Shown: positions 1 to 12,023, counted from the first letter of the stretch. The stretch: 64,000 bases of DNA from Ophiobolus disseminans (GCA_010093685.1 MU006217.1:1306067-1370066), one strand, 5' to 3'. Program-made: numbers and translations. The notes: a model not told the origin generated them from the letters alone.

Positions 1-1258
1 AAAGGCCTACAGCTTGTTGCGGAACATATGCGCGGCCCCCGGTGGCATTCATAGCGGCGGTGGTAGCGTTAGCCTGGATACGGATATTGTCCCAGTCCTC
101 TTGGTCGATAAACTCCTGGTACACCTCGTCCTGAACGATACCACGCTTGCCGTCGTATGCGGGGTTATACAGATTCTGCTTTGGGTCGTGCGATTGGTCG
201 TCGTCATCACCCCAGGAGTAGAGGAGTGTGCCGGCAGCAGAGTGCACGTCGATGTACCAGCGGATGTTCTTCCACTCGTCGTAGACCCATGCAATGTTTT
301 GAGTTTCGGGCTCAGAGAAAGGGCCAGTACCGTAGAAAGCCTGGGAAGAGGGATTCGTGGATGCGGGCTCGACAGTAGGGTCGAAGTACTTTGTGAAATT
401 CCACATGAAATCAAAGTTGCGATTCAGATCAACACCGACGGACAGGGGCTGGCCAGGCGTCGAACTCGCCGGGTTACGGTTCTTGCGCCACAGGTTGCTG
501 TTTGCTTGATCATGGCGAACACCGTCAGGGTTGGTCATGGGGATGAAGACGATTCCAGCACCAAGCGCGGTCTTCACCTGGCTGTTGGTGTAGGTCTTGT
601 TGCCGTACGTAAGCCCTTTACGATGCTCGTTCGCATAGAGTAGATCGGAGATGAAGTAGATAAGATTATCGGGTCCTCCACGCTCGCGTGCATGTATACC
701 ACTCGTGAAGTAGATATATTGCTTGTCCTTTTTCTTCTTCTCGGCCTTGTTGGCTACACCGCCGACAACGGTGTTGCCTTCAAATGTCTTGTGTGGCGCG
801 CTAAATAGCTCCAGTCCATACTCTTTCTCGAGTCCCTTCATTGCGGTGTAGACTTCATCCGCGTTCAGAATACCAGCGCTTTGATACGCGGCGTACTCGC
901 TGGGCTTTTGGGTACCAAGGCCACGGGGCGCAACTTTCCCGCCCTTGAATCTGTCACCCTTTCCGATAGGAGCAGTGACGGTTTGACGCTTGTTCAGGTT
1001 GTCGAGAGTCTCGATACGGACGACCGACGAATCCAGGCTCCTCTTCAGGTCCCGGAGTTCGTGCTCGGAGATGATGGCGTGTAGCTTGTGCTCGTTGCCA
1101 GACTTCATAACAGTGGGTTTGCAGCCATAGTCGATCTCGCTGTTCTTCGAGATGAAGTCAAAAAGCTGATTTTTCTCCTTCGCAAAAAACGCAACGCTCA
1201 AGACATCGGATGCGAGAGCAGCGCCGGGTAGAAGACCGAGGAGCACGGAGACCTTCAT
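1..1258 (-). CDS. secreted zinc carboxypeptidase, family M14 (3' end cut by window edge)
   Basis: Reads open on the minus strand from the ATG at 1258 to the window edge (419 codons, no intron seen), so the C-terminus is missing. A short hydrophobic signal peptide starts the protein, followed by a propeptide with a dibasic KR site near residue 90. The catalytic domain shows the M14 hallmarks: HARE at about residue 189 (zinc ligands His and Glu), NPDG, the DLNRNF substrate-carboxylate motif, and DVHS with the third zinc His. Family members remove C-terminal residues from peptides; a secreted fungal enzyme of this type would scavenge peptide nitrogen outside the cell. The catalytic Glu would lie beyond the edge. 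ECM14-like pseudopeptidases lack some of these residues, and this one keeps those visible. The family is clear; subtype and exact specificity are inferred. Confidence 0.93.
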   Translation of the reverse strand, partial: MKVSVLLGLLPGAALASDVLSVAFFAKEKNQLFDFISKNSEIDYGCKPTVMKSGNEHKLHAIISEHELRDLKRSLDSSVVRIETLDNLNKRQTVTAPIGKGDRFKGGKVAPRGLGTQKPSEYAAYQSAGILNADEVYTAMKGLEKEYGLELFSAPHKTFEGNTVVGGVANKAEKKKKDKQYIYFTSGIHARERGGPDNLIYFISDLLYANEHRKGLTYGNKTYTNSQVKTALGAGIVFIPMTNPDGVRHDQANSNLWRKNRNPASSTPGQPLSVGVDLNRNFDFMWNFTKYFDPTVEPASTNPSSQAFYGTGPFSEPETQNIAWVYDEWKNIRWYIDVHSAAGTLLYSWGDDDDQSHDPKQNLYNPAYDGKRGIVQDEVYQEFIDQEDWDNIRIQANATTAAMNATGGRAYVPQQAVGL

Positions 1259-2530
1259 GGTGGCTGAGGGCGATGATAAAGTTGTCGAAAGCTGGTCTTA
1301 TAGCTTCAGAAACGCGTTTGACCTCTACTTATGTATCTTTCGTCATCATAATCCCAGGATACAAGCCGGTACAGTATCTGTCCATGGAACGCATTGGCCA
1401 ATGCATCTTTAACCGCCTTCCATATCCGGCCAACTGCATCCTTCTTCCAAGACGCGGGATTCCTTGGCCTGCGTACTTGTCCAACGATACTGAGCAGGTC
1501 ATAAGCGTTATCTCGAGGGCGGGTGCAGTTTGCCTGGGTCGCTTTCATCATTGTGCCACCCGCAGCAACCAGAGTGTTGGTTGGTGGTGTCGTCGTGTGA
1601 GGCGGATGTCGCTGCCAAGGCGCCAGCGCAGGTCCCAACGTGTGACATCAGATACACCTTCTGTTAGTGGCGATAGTAGCATGGCGGCCGAACACTTTGC
1701 GATGGACCGAGGGATTGCAGAAGCAGAGAGGCTCGTGAATCCAAAATGTAGCTCCCTCCTGCAGTGATTGGGTCATTAGACTGCCGCGGCTCTTTGCCTA
1801 GTCAGCTAGCGCCGTCTTCTGCTCTTGAGCAATTCTGCAACAAAACCATCCACTCCATCTACAATACACGAATATTCATATACCGTTGGTTGCCCTAACA
1901 GACGCGCCAATGCTGGTGTCCTCTAACAACATATCCGTGAACAGGACAGGAATGCAATGCGATCTTCTTCCACGTATGCGAGCGTACATACAAAACTAAT
2001 TCCGATTTGCATCTCTCTTTCCAATCCTACTCCGCTGCCAATATCTCGATGAGAGAGCCTACTAGGGTTCTGAAATAAACAGCCGGTGGGAAAGTATGAT
2101 GGATCAAGTTCAACACATCAGGGTCACGTCAAGAACTGGATGTAGAATAGAGGTGTGGGTAGTTCAGAAGCATACAGAGTCTTTGATCACGCGCAGAGGT
2201 TCAGCGTTTAGGATCCTTCTCACAGTTTTTCCATCTCGCTTGTCTTGCTATCTCAGGCACATTGCTGTCGTAATCAATGCCTGTTTGCGCGCGCAAATGG
2301 AACTGATTGCACATCCTGTAATGAGTCAGGGTTACTATTGGTGAAGTCACGAAAAGATGAAGTAAAGTTTCCTCAGCCCATTCACTGTGGTTTGTCTCTG
2401 CGAGTTATCCAAAACGCGTAAACCTCGCCCTTTATCGTTGTTGCTCTCATATCAACATCAGCATCGACTGCAGCCTTGTCCTCTTTTCCTTCAACTCGAC
2501 TTTCTTATGATTGACTCATGCATGGCAACT
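1259..2530. other. intergenic, upstream of the carboxypeptidase
   Basis: No convincing gene. Open frames here (for example 1210-1767 plus and 2096-2344 plus) have no recognisable motif or splice support. The right end adjoins the broken gene at 2531. Confidence 0.5.
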
Positions 2531-3283
2531 ATGCAATTTGCTAGTCGGAAATAATTTCTCGACCTACCCGGAGGTGAACAACACGCCCTACTTTCGAGTC
2601 ACGAACATTGCACGCTGACACCACGGAACAGAACTCCGTAACCGGATCTACAATGCCGCTGTCCAAGGTCCCGAGAGCGTTGTACGCCTAGTAGCGCCAG
2701 ACTATAGCGTCGCCATGTCCGCTCTCCATACTCCCGACTCGGATTGGCACAACAGCAACCGCCCTCTCCTCGGGCTCACACAAACAAGCCGACAGATCCG
2801 CCGCGAATTCTACCAATCTACATGTACCATCTACACGCCATAGTGACGTGCACGCACGTAGATCGATACTTGGAATTGTTCGTACTTCAATGCAGGCCAG
2901 TCGCAGAGGTGGAACGTCCGCTGGGCTGGCTCTCAGTTCTCGGCACCAACTACGATTCAGTTTTCCGTCTTGAAGACGTCAAGGTCGACCTCCTGCCGCT
3001 TCTTCGTCTATGCAGTAGCAGTCCAAACATGCTGGCGGATATCTGTAGCGCAGTGAGGTGGCCACACAACCTGGACCAGGTATTCCGCTTTGAGGACAAG
3101 TGGTGGAAGTTCCTAGATCAAAATGTTACTAGGACTGTGCTCTGTGTTGGGTCCAGCAACATGCGTCTTGAGACTACAGTGAGAGCGGAAGCTGGGGAGC
3201 TTTGGATGCGCAAAATGATAGGAATCGCTACTCGGTATACGCATCGGATCTCTGCTGGTGGAATGGCGACAGTACAGCGCTGA
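2531..3283 (+). pseudogene. broken member of the ELRNRIY (F-box-like) orphan family
   Basis: Homologous by eye to the intact minus-strand gene at 12024-12827. Starting from ATG 2531, a TAA at 2552-2554 interrupts the short first exon; LPG follows, then a 58-base GT-AG intron (2574-2631) at the same codon phase as in the paralogue. Exon 2 resumes with ELRNRIY and continues through GLTQTSRQIRREF. At about 2841 the frame hits TAG TGA, and homology continues in the -1/+2 frame (DRYLELFV, then a C-terminal RAEAGELWM matching RAEFGEPWM in the paralogue). At least one nonsense codon and one frameshift argue for decay. The family begins with the fungal LPxEIRNxIY motif that resembles an F-box, function unknown. 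A sequencing error could explain the frameshift alone but not both lesions easily. Confidence 0.7.
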
Positions 3284-3742
3284 AAGCACTCGATAAGACC
3301 ACTTGGTTGATGGAGCGAGGTTTAGCTTGGATCGACAGCATAGTTCGTGTTCATGTTGACCACGAGTGAAGCAAAATGCTTCGTATACCGTAAGCCGAAA
3401 GCTCAATTGACGAACTATGAAGGTTAGGGTGATGGTGTGTTCAGATTTCGAAGCATGATATCCCGTGTTCATGGCCTGTACTTAGGCTTAGTAGTGGTTA
3501 TCTAGTTCCCGTGCACCTGTCCTTTCACAAATACAAGTTCGGCTCGCGTGAGTACCCGCTTGATCCACTACTGCTCATTTGCACACATTCCCACTTGCAA
3601 TCCTTAATTGGCATTTCTATTTACAAAAGCTGTCTTCTCGGTCCTCGTGAAGTCAGTCTATAATCCACTTCACCTACATCTCCATCTCGGCGTCTCCCAT
3701 AACAACATCCGCGCTAACCTCTCCATACAACCCCAGGCCTGC
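3284..3742. other. intergenic between convergent broken genes
   Basis: Holds no supported gene. It is the 3' side of both neighbours; short open frames here look random. Confidence 0.5.
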
Positions 3743-4714
3743 TTACTCTCCTCTCACAATCCTAAACGCAGTATCTATTGCCATCCAGTAAGCTTGAGTA
3801 TTCAGAACCGGCTTGGTCTGCCCAACGCTTTCGTCAATCTCCACGAGTACACTCTGCATCAGCTCCGAGTCCCAATCCACGAGACTCAAGTCGTGCTCCG
3901 ATGCCTTGGTGACTGCGATATCTGCAAACAAATCTTCAATGCCTGTTTCGAGTGCACTGTCTTGCTCTTTCGCCATCTTGTCTGCTGTGCGTTGCTGATC
4001 AAGCCATTGTAAGGCGATAGCGGGACCGTAGCGTCGCAGCTGTTCATCAGTCAAGTAGCTTGTTCGGTCCGTCAGAGCTTTTTCCTCGGAGGGCGTATAT
4101 TCAGGGTCAGCTTCAAGGCTGACTCTCATATCGTGACGCAGCCTGCCAAGAAGCTTGATATGTCCTTTCGAGAAACACATCAGGTCGGCATTGCCCTACG
4201 CCCATATCTCCAGAAACTGTTCTCGGCAGCCGAATTCCTCCGGGCGCGCCGCATGTTCCATACATGCATCAACGAACGCCTCGATGAATGCGAGTTTGTT
4301 CGGATCGCAGTATTTCCGCATTCGTGGATCGGCGAGGACGAGACTCATTAGGATGAAATTGAGGCGGACATTACGGAAGTGTGTGCTGAAAGCGTGGTCG
4401 TGATCAAGACCCCAGTACCAAATCGCGCGCATGATATTGCGCTTCGTCATGGTAGTGGGGTTCGGAAATGCGGTCCCTTTGGTAGCATATATGTCGTTGT
4501 GGTGTGCAAAGATAAGCGGAAGCTGAAGTTCGACCGGAATGAACGGGTTATAAGTCCGCGAGGACGCGCCATATATGTCGTTGATAGTGAGGGTTCCATT
4601 TCGGAAGAGAACAGAGCGTGGTATGTGCACTCGGCGTAGCTTTGTAGAGAGATTGGCAGAGGCTGTGTCGTGCAGGGCTTTGAGAGCCAGGTCGTCGGCC
4701 GGGTCAATGTCCAT
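3743..4714 (-). pseudogene. orphan two-block protein, copy 1, interrupted by in-frame TAG
   Basis: Block A (4714-4199, ATG of MDIDPADD) and block B (to 3743) lie in one frame and are separated only by a single TAG at 4196-4198; five sense codons follow before the next ATG at 4180. Both blocks align co-linearly with the second locus at 15470-16744: block A shares RAIWYWGLDHDHAF against RAIWYYGVDKGHAF, block B shares GPAIALQWL against GPALALQWV and a later WD..L motif. The ancestral protein was therefore about 320 residues and continuous. Alternatives are a RIP-type CAG to TAG mutation, stop readthrough, or two adjacent genes. A gene finder may hide the stop with an intron (a GT at about 4264 with the AG of the TAG would fit), but this would delete conserved residues. 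No known domain recognised. Confidence 0.6.
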
Positions 4715-5186
4715 TGTTGCTGCTCGTTTTTTGCTCTAGGTGTTGCAGACTTAGAGGAGTGGTGGTGCTTAGAAAAGGCACTGCAGCAGAGTGTTCCCAC
4801 ACAGCGAGGGTGTGTGTGAATACCACTAGTCCCACTTTCTAAACAGTCACGGGACCATAATTGCATATCGAAACTTCCAGCTTTCACAGTTGACGCTAGT
4901 TCAATTGTCCTTTCACACTCATGGCTCCCGTTCCAGGTGATGCCACATGCATACCGTGTTAGTCACAGATAATTTGGATGAAGGGGATTGACAGGAGCGT
5001 AGTTATAGAGGCGATGAAAATCGTATTAGAATCGAATTGATGCAATGTTCAAAGAGGCACAAAGAAAAGTGACGTGGCGGCCCGAATGAGCAGGTAAGTA
5101 CAGCTCAGAAATCAAAGAGAACCAACACCGGGTATCATATGCAATCCTACCCAAAACTCCGTCTCTTGCGAGGGCTTCAACTTCTT
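4715..5186. other. intergenic
   Basis: Promoter side of the block A/B locus and 3' side of the next minus-strand gene. No gene seen. Confidence 0.5.
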
Positions 5187-6268
5187 TTACGGACACGTCA
5201 GACTCCTTGCTCTTGTCAATTTTCCCGTCCCCAAAACCTCAACGCGGACTTGTTTCGGTACTTTGGCTTGGACCCAGCACTGCAATGCCACACGCCTCAT
5301 GAGCTCAATCTCCTCGTCTTTCAGCCTCAGCTGGCGCTTAGCAAGCTTGCTCTTCCTTAGCTTGACGCCCTTTTCTTCGGCTTGTATGGCGTTCGCAAAC
5401 GGCGTGATGGGAAATGTGATGCCGCGTTTCTGCAATGCATGCGTTGGTCTCGCGGAGATGGGCGACATGACAAGGCTCTCCAAGTTGGTGCATTCGGCGA
5501 TCAGGGATTGGATTCCTGCCGAGAGTTGTGTTGCGCGAGAGAGTAGGTATGGCCACATGTCTGAGTCGTCGCTCCAGAAGGGGTCGGCTGCGAGTGCAGT
5601 GCGTAGTGCAGGAAGTATGTGTGGGAGCGGTGGGAGGGCGCGGTTGTTTGGGAGCTCTTCGTGTTGGGGTGTGCTGGCAGGCGATGCGATGGATGCAGTG
5701 GAGAGGAGGGATGCAGCGATTGTTAAACGGATGTGGGATTCTGTGGAGAGGGTTGCGGATACGACACATGCTGGTGGGTTGTCAGTCTTTCCCCTTTACT
5801 TGGGATGATATCACGTACCTGGGCATCCAATGCCCCTGCACCAGTCCTCTTCTTCAGTCAGAAAGCATTGCAGGCATAGGAATGCTCCTCTAGCTTCCCC
5901 CGCAAATGCTAGCTCCAGATCTTCGCTCCTGTGGGTGCAAAGTGCTGCCTCGGCGAGGGCCGAGGCCCGTCGGAAGAGCGTGACCACCGGCATGAGCAGC
6001 GCATGCAGGATATCGCGATGGAGCATCCATGTCTCCCGTATTTGTTCGTCGCATTGACTGTGGTCATGGCAAAACCTGTGGGCGCATAAGTTGGTATTCA
6101 CTATTCTGAATGGCGCAATTGGGAACCAGTAGCCAGGGCAAGAGGGGGGAAGTATACGTACCCAGCATTTCTCGCAAGATAGCTTCTCAGCATGCAAAAG
6201 CCATCGCTCTCGTTCAGCGCCTCAATATCTTCATGTGGGATCGCAAAAGGGCTCTGTAGTTGTTCCAT
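5187..6268 (-). CDS. orphan Cys-rich protein with zinc-finger-like cluster
   Basis: Three exons: 6268-6162, 6075-5819 and 5770-5187, with introns of 86 and 48 bases that have good GT-AG ends and restore one frame of 315 residues. The start MEQLQSPFAIP is the first ATG of the frame. The N-terminal half carries FCML, FCHDHSQC and then a C-x2-C-x8-C-x4-C-x2-C cluster (CLQC...WCRGIGCPAC) spanning the second intron, which looks like a structural zinc site. The C-terminal part is Ala/Leu-rich, followed by a basic helical stretch (KLRKSKLAKRQLRLKDEE). I do not recognise the family. The last about 20 residues are uncertain, because another frame also reads well past 5187 and a missed 3' intron is possible. 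Confidence 0.7.
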
Positions 6269-8009
6269 CACTTCTGCTTATCGGTGATTCGCCAATGATT
6301 GGTCGCGCGACAGTATCCTGGATCGACTTTCGCATTGATATCTTGACAGCGAACCCAACAAAAGATGTGAGAAAACTCCACGGATATATCCCAGTGTGTG
6401 CGTGTAGAAAAGCAGGGGGAAGACTGAGGACGATCCATTTACTTTTCGAGGGTTCCCTTTCCCATTTGAATGAAATGACGCGACCCCAAGCTCTCCCCTT
6501 CCCTGGCACACGAACCGAGTGGAGGTCCGCTACCCTGTCGGTCGAGACCGCCCCCAGCCCCGCAGGTGCCCCTTTCCTTATCCGACACAAGCGCCTTCTA
6601 AATTGGGCTTATCAGACAGCGGACCACACAAACACCGCCAAATGGCATCACCGCCCACAACGCAGAATGTTGTTCGCGTGCGGCGTTTTTCGTGCTGGCT
6701 TGCAGACTGGTTCGTAGCGTTTGTGGACGATGATGTGTTCAAATTACGATGCGCACCGCATGGCAGATTCCGAAAGCATGCGCGCCCGAGATAATGATCT
6801 GCGGATAGATAATTGCATTGCAGTGTCCACGCGATGCGGGACAGTATCAGCACACAGGCGAGTGTAATGCAAAATCTAGAACGTGAACTCATCGTACCGT
6901 TCAAGCAGTTTCGATAACGGTAGTCGAAAGTCAACGAAGCATTACCGATGACGTGCTGCGACTAACGCTCTTTGAAGGGTTTACGTCTCGATATCGGCTT
7001 CGTAGGCCATAAATTTGAGAAAAGAGCACGCAGTGATATCATCAGCTTCAGTAATGATACTCAGCTTAGAGCCAATCCTACAGCATTGTCTGTCTCCCCT
7101 ATTGCTATTGCGCATATTGGCTGGCTGGTATCGTGCATCTTGCGTGGGGGTAGATCTACCATTGAACTACATTGTGGCGCCCAACTAGGCCATGTTAATG
7201 GTACTTTCTTAGATGATGTTCTGGTTGGTTCATAGCGTTCGACCCGTCTTTGTACACCTCTCCAAAATCTGTAACGTACAGCGAGAATTTGGAGTCCTGG
7301 CAGCCATGTGGGTATAGAGTGGACTCGCGCTGCGGGAGCACCCGAACGATCGGCACCGAGTCTTGAGAGTTTTCTATCTCGGCTCTCCTCTTCCTTCGCG
7401 CTCTTCCTCGGGAACACGTATTGCTCCATGTTGTGTCACTAGAACACTGCATGATGTTCTAGCACGGCGGCTTCATCGGCTTGGCGAACGACACGTTGTC
7501 CAGTATTAGATTGCCATCAGTCGGACCAAAGATCTAGTGAAGTATGACTGGCAGCTTGAGACGCAACCTTTCATATTGACAAATAATGCTATTGACACCA
7601 AGTGATGCAACTATTGGTGTCATAACCTTATCAAGGCCTTTTTGGATTCCTGAAACTCTTTCTACTGTTTAGTAGCGTCTTCAATATCTTTCTAAGGTCA
7701 TGTAGGATTTCTGGTTCTAGGTTGTGAGACACGAATTCTTGCAGTACCTGATCTTAGTCCTCCCACGACGTAAAGCTGACGTGGATCTGATGCAGGTACA
7801 AATCGGACGTATTGACCATTTGTTGCACTGCTTGCCTTTATCTCTTGCGAAACAAGGGACGGCTTTGAATACCCGTCTAACTAAGACCTTCAATTGAGTG
7901 CAGGATTGCGACCCTGGGTATCATCGAAAACGCGTATTTCGAAGTGCGCCGAGTAACAGTCGTTGCACCGCCGCTGAATTGACTGAATACCGAAAGGCAC
8001 CGCGGGCCA
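6269..8009. other. gene-poor intergenic region
   Basis: About 1.7 kb without a supported gene. Several 70-160 codon open frames overlap one another on both strands and show no motif or splice signals. The part around 7550-7760 is AT-richer than its surroundings and could be a decayed repeat, but I see no terminal repeats. Confidence 0.4.
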
Positions 8010-10574
8010 TCACTTCCACCAAAACACAGAGCATGAGCCATCAGCGTTCAGCATACGCCTCATGCTCCTATCATCTGGCATGCCTTGCTTCCTGCCAAAG
8101 GGATCAATCAACAGCAGCGAGAGCTTCTCGCAAACGGGACCCATCTCCTCCTTCGATATTGCAATAGAAGGGCTGAGAAGGGGTGGTAGAGGGTGTAGTA
8201 TGGCGGAGAGACTAGCCTTCGATCGGGAGGCCATGCGCTGATGCTTCTCGTGCAACGACTTGTAGATCGGCCAGATTGTGTCCAAATAGCGAGCTGCAAT
8301 TGGTTCAAACGAGCGACAAGATTCGAGCCCTTCGATGCACGCTCCGGCAAAGTGAATATCTGCTTCTACGCCATCTGTTTGACCGTCCATGATTTTCGTG
8401 GTTGCGCTAAAGAGTAATACGATGGCTGATGTGAATGACCAGTAACTGTGGTGACTTTGTCAGTCGTGTGTCTTGCCGAACTGCGTAAATGAACTCACAT
8501 GATCAACCAACATCTCTTAGTCAGGGTGCCATCAAATGAGATAAGCTTCAAGATTCGCGCCGTTTGCTGGGCAGCTAGCGCACATTGATCGCGATATATC
8601 CGGGCGTCCTGGACCGTAATATTTGAATTCCACGCCGCTCCATCTGTCAATTGTGTCTCCGCTGTCGCGACTAGTAATTGTCGGTACAATAAAATCAACG
8701 CGCCAAGATACATGATCTGCAGATTGATTAGTATAGTTCAAATACTAGACTAGCACGCTCAGTATACGTACATGTACCATAAGAATCGCTCGTCGTTGAT
8801 AAACATCAAGATCTGTTGGTGCGGTCGAAGTAAGAGTTTCGATCTGCAGTGTATGTGGTACTTCTTTCCGCCAGGTATCTAACTTCTGGGAGAGCACCGC
8901 AATATTCTCTCGTGTAGCGAGCTCTGGAGCTGCAAGGGTCTTCGCAATTTCAGCAGCTACCAAGCCGATCTTGCTGGTTTGTGCGTGAATGAGCTCTACA
9001 TTGGACATTGCATTTGCATAACGAGACCCACAAATAATCTAGTACGGTAAGTCTAGTAGCAATGATCTGAAGTGAGCTACATACTTGAACGTCCTTGGGT
9101 GTAACTTCTGATGTATAGCCCAACGTGTATGAAAGCCAACTATCCATGAAGATTAAACTTCGGTAGATTTTTCTCCAGTTCTCGTCGAGCGGCCCCGAGT
9201 TGGACCCATGCAGGGACGGATACTTCCAGCGAGCAACTTGCAATCCTGCGGCTGTGAACGGATCAGTGCCTACCTTCCACCCCAATGTTAATGGCAACTC
9301 ACCAATGAGATATCGAGCGCTCATGTGCTTTTCGAGCAATGAGTAAAATGACATGCACAATAACAAGCGCATCGTTCGTAAGTAATCTTGTCGTGCGGTT
9401 TGCTCGTGGAAGTGGAGTGTGCCGGATGCATAGAGCAGCTTGCGTATCCGATCAGGAAAGCAGTCTGAATCGTAGTGCGCTCCCATTGCAGCGACCGTGA
9501 AGCATTCAGCGAGACTCATAGCATCCGCAGTCGTATGCGATGCCGACGGCTGGTAGATGCGGTCTAGTAACTCGTCCGCCTGTTCTTCGGTCCACATGAA
9601 AAGGAGTGAGCCAGTTCCCCTAATAAAGGCGTGGATTGATCGACTCATCAATTCTCTTGGAGGCTTATTGCTTGCATTGTAAATCTGCGTCCCTGGATCG
9701 AGTATCTCGCCGCGTAGAGTAACTAGTTCGCTAAATGCCAATGTCAACGCATTGTGACAAACCTCAGCTTCGGTGCCCATTGATGCAAGCGATGGGGCGG
9801 TTGTGGGACTGCTTGAAGAGCTGGTGGGACTTGCGCGTGAGTAGACTCTAGTGTTGTTGGAGCTGTCGGTTGTAGACCGACTGGCATTTGGGCGTTTTCC
9901 AGAAGATGACTGTATCTGCTGGGACTGCTGCGATTTGAAGTCATTCAGGTATCTCTGGTACTTTCGCCAGTTATCCGTCCTCTTGTATTCGTCCATCTGT
10001 GCTTCGAATTCTTGCATAGCTCTTGCGGCGTCACTTTCCCAGCCGCGCTTCTGCATAGCTGGCAGGTCTTGCCATCTCCGACCAACCTCTCTTGCGATGT
10101 TGACAAACGACAACTGGCTGACGTCGGGATCCTCGCGGAGTTTGTCTGCGAAGTTTACGTCTCATAAATGGGTAAGCTGGGCTCGACTACGATCAGTGAC
10201 AGGGGTTGCATACAGGCAGTCTTTGGTTTCTTAGGTGCGTTCTCATCCGGTTTTGGATGACGCCTGTACCGCCTCTTTTCCCGTGGCGGAGGTGGAGAAA
10301 TTTGCCGTGTCAAGGTCTCCAAGGCTGATGTGGAAAGTGATGTTGGCTCGAGCGAGACATTTTCGGGATCCAGTGATAACGACGATGGCACACCTCTGGA
10401 TGTGGCAATCTCCCGTTGCAGAGCGCGGCGATGACCAAGTTTGAAGTCCAAGGCAGTAAGGTCTTCCTCGGTAATGTCCACCACAGTCTCCCAGCTATGG
10501 AAACCGTTCTCTGTAAGTACTTGTAGATATCTTGTCAATCCCAAACGGGCCAGCACTTCATTCAACTCGGGCAT
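8010..10574 (-). CDS. SAM + HMG-box transcription factor with fungal regulatory domain
   Basis: Five exons: 10574-10214, 10160-9085, 9038-8772, 8716-8499 and 8445-8010, with introns of 46-55 bases, all GT-AG, giving 785 residues. Residues about 1-65 form a SAM domain (MPELNEVLARLGL...DITEEDL). A basic stretch with PKPDENAPKKP leads into an HMG box that is split by the first intron (FADKLRED, then SFVNIAREVGRRWQDLP, residues about 105-185). After a Ser/Thr-rich linker, residues about 240-600 resemble the middle homology region typical of Zn2Cys6 regulators (AECFTVAAMGAHY, GYTSEVTPKD, VELIHAQT). No Zn2Cys6 cluster is present, so DNA binding should come from the HMG box. Upstream in-frame ATGs (10599, 10670) exist; I chose the one that begins the SAM domain. 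Target genes are unknown. Confidence 0.88.
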
Positions 10575-12023
10575 TCCGGAATGGGTAGAGATCAGCATGA
10601 CGTGGGTGACGTCTGGAGTGCAAGAGGATGGCAATGGGACAATGCGATTATTTGAAGGCTGCACCAGCATGGCAATTCCCGCAGGAGGGTGCCTGCAGGC
10701 AGTGAAAGCTGAATGGCATTTGGCATGGGTGCGGTAGTGGTCTGATGCTCAGAGGCGTTGATGGAAAGGGCTGCGGTCGAGACCCTTCGAGGCCGCACAG
10801 GCCTGCGAAGCTTGGTTCACGCTAATCAGAAGCCGGCTTCCGTCGCCGGGCACTCAATCCAAATCATCGCAATGCCACGCACACATACAAGCTTACAGCT
10901 TGGTCACTTTGGATCTCCGCGGGCTTGTACCACCTTAACTGCACTGCACGCGCGCGTCTTGCTACGCTTTTTGCAAAGCCATCGTCATCTGGTGGCAGCG
11001 CTCTGTTGCGACGTGTCGACGTGGAGGCTGAGTCGAGACCTGTCAAGCACCACGCACAAGAAAGTGTCAGGAACAATCCAACAGAACTGTCATGGCCAAG
11101 CTTTGAACGCCCAGGAACCACCGACGCTGCACCTTCTGCTACTCGCTAGCTCGTGGTGTTGAGGAGGACCATCGTCGATGACGATCACCAAGATCGTCTC
11201 TGGCAAGCATCTATCTAGTATCTACTACACGCTTGGTGTCTTCCTTTACTTCTTAAGGTGAGTGAGGTCGCCTGATGCAGCCCATCTCGATCTGTGCGAC
11301 GGTGGACAGAGTTTCTAGATCATGGGACACTCGAGATCGCTCCCGTGCGCAATGGTCTGGACTCTTCGTCTATCGAGCTGCATCCCCAGATCATAATTTG
11401 CAGGGTAGACACATCAGGCACAGCGCGTCCAAAACGGCGTCCCGAGTCCCGAAGCACCAATCCTCTTCCGTCAGATATCGATTTTCCAGAGTTCTCCCCG
11501 TGCTGCAGATCTAAGCCTGATTGCTCGCTTAGCTGACACTTGCCATTGCGTCGTACCCCAAATAACGTAGCACGACCAATTATTGCTAATCTTTCGGTGG
11601 TGGGGCGCAGAAAGCGTGATTACTCAGGCAGGTACATGAGTCTCGACCAGCACTTTGTCCCATACCTGGTGGAGGCTCGCGAGCAGCTGTGAATTGACAC
11701 GAGCAAGATCCAGTCACTTTGGATTGTCCTTACGTGACAGGCATCACGGAGCGACTTCACGCCCTATTAACGTCGATTTATGTGCAAAAATGATTCGAAC
11801 ACCGCGTGAAATTAGCGCTTGTGTGGGCTGTTCTTCATTGGCTGGATCGTCCTCCCTCCAATGAGATGAGGGCAACGCTCGCTCCATCGAAGCTCGGAAA
11901 GCCTGTCCATCCATCCCTCCTTTAACCACTAACAGGATGGTTGTCTCTCACAACACTACCGGTTCATTGCATACCCCCACAAGTCGTCCCGAGGCAGCAA
12001 GGCCTTAGTAGTTGACATTTGGG
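10575..12023. other. intergenic
   Basis: Promoter of the HMG-box gene. One weak possibility is a plus-strand two-exon frame, ATG 11178 to a stop at 11514 with a 52-base GT-AG intron (11258-11309), giving 94 residues with a hydrophobic N-terminus; it resembles nothing I know and a competing frame reads equally well in exon 2. Confidence 0.4.

Noticed and set aside
14..643. 209-codon plus-strand frame
   Set aside because: Antisense to the M14 carboxypeptidase, where HARE and NRNF motifs fix the coding strand.
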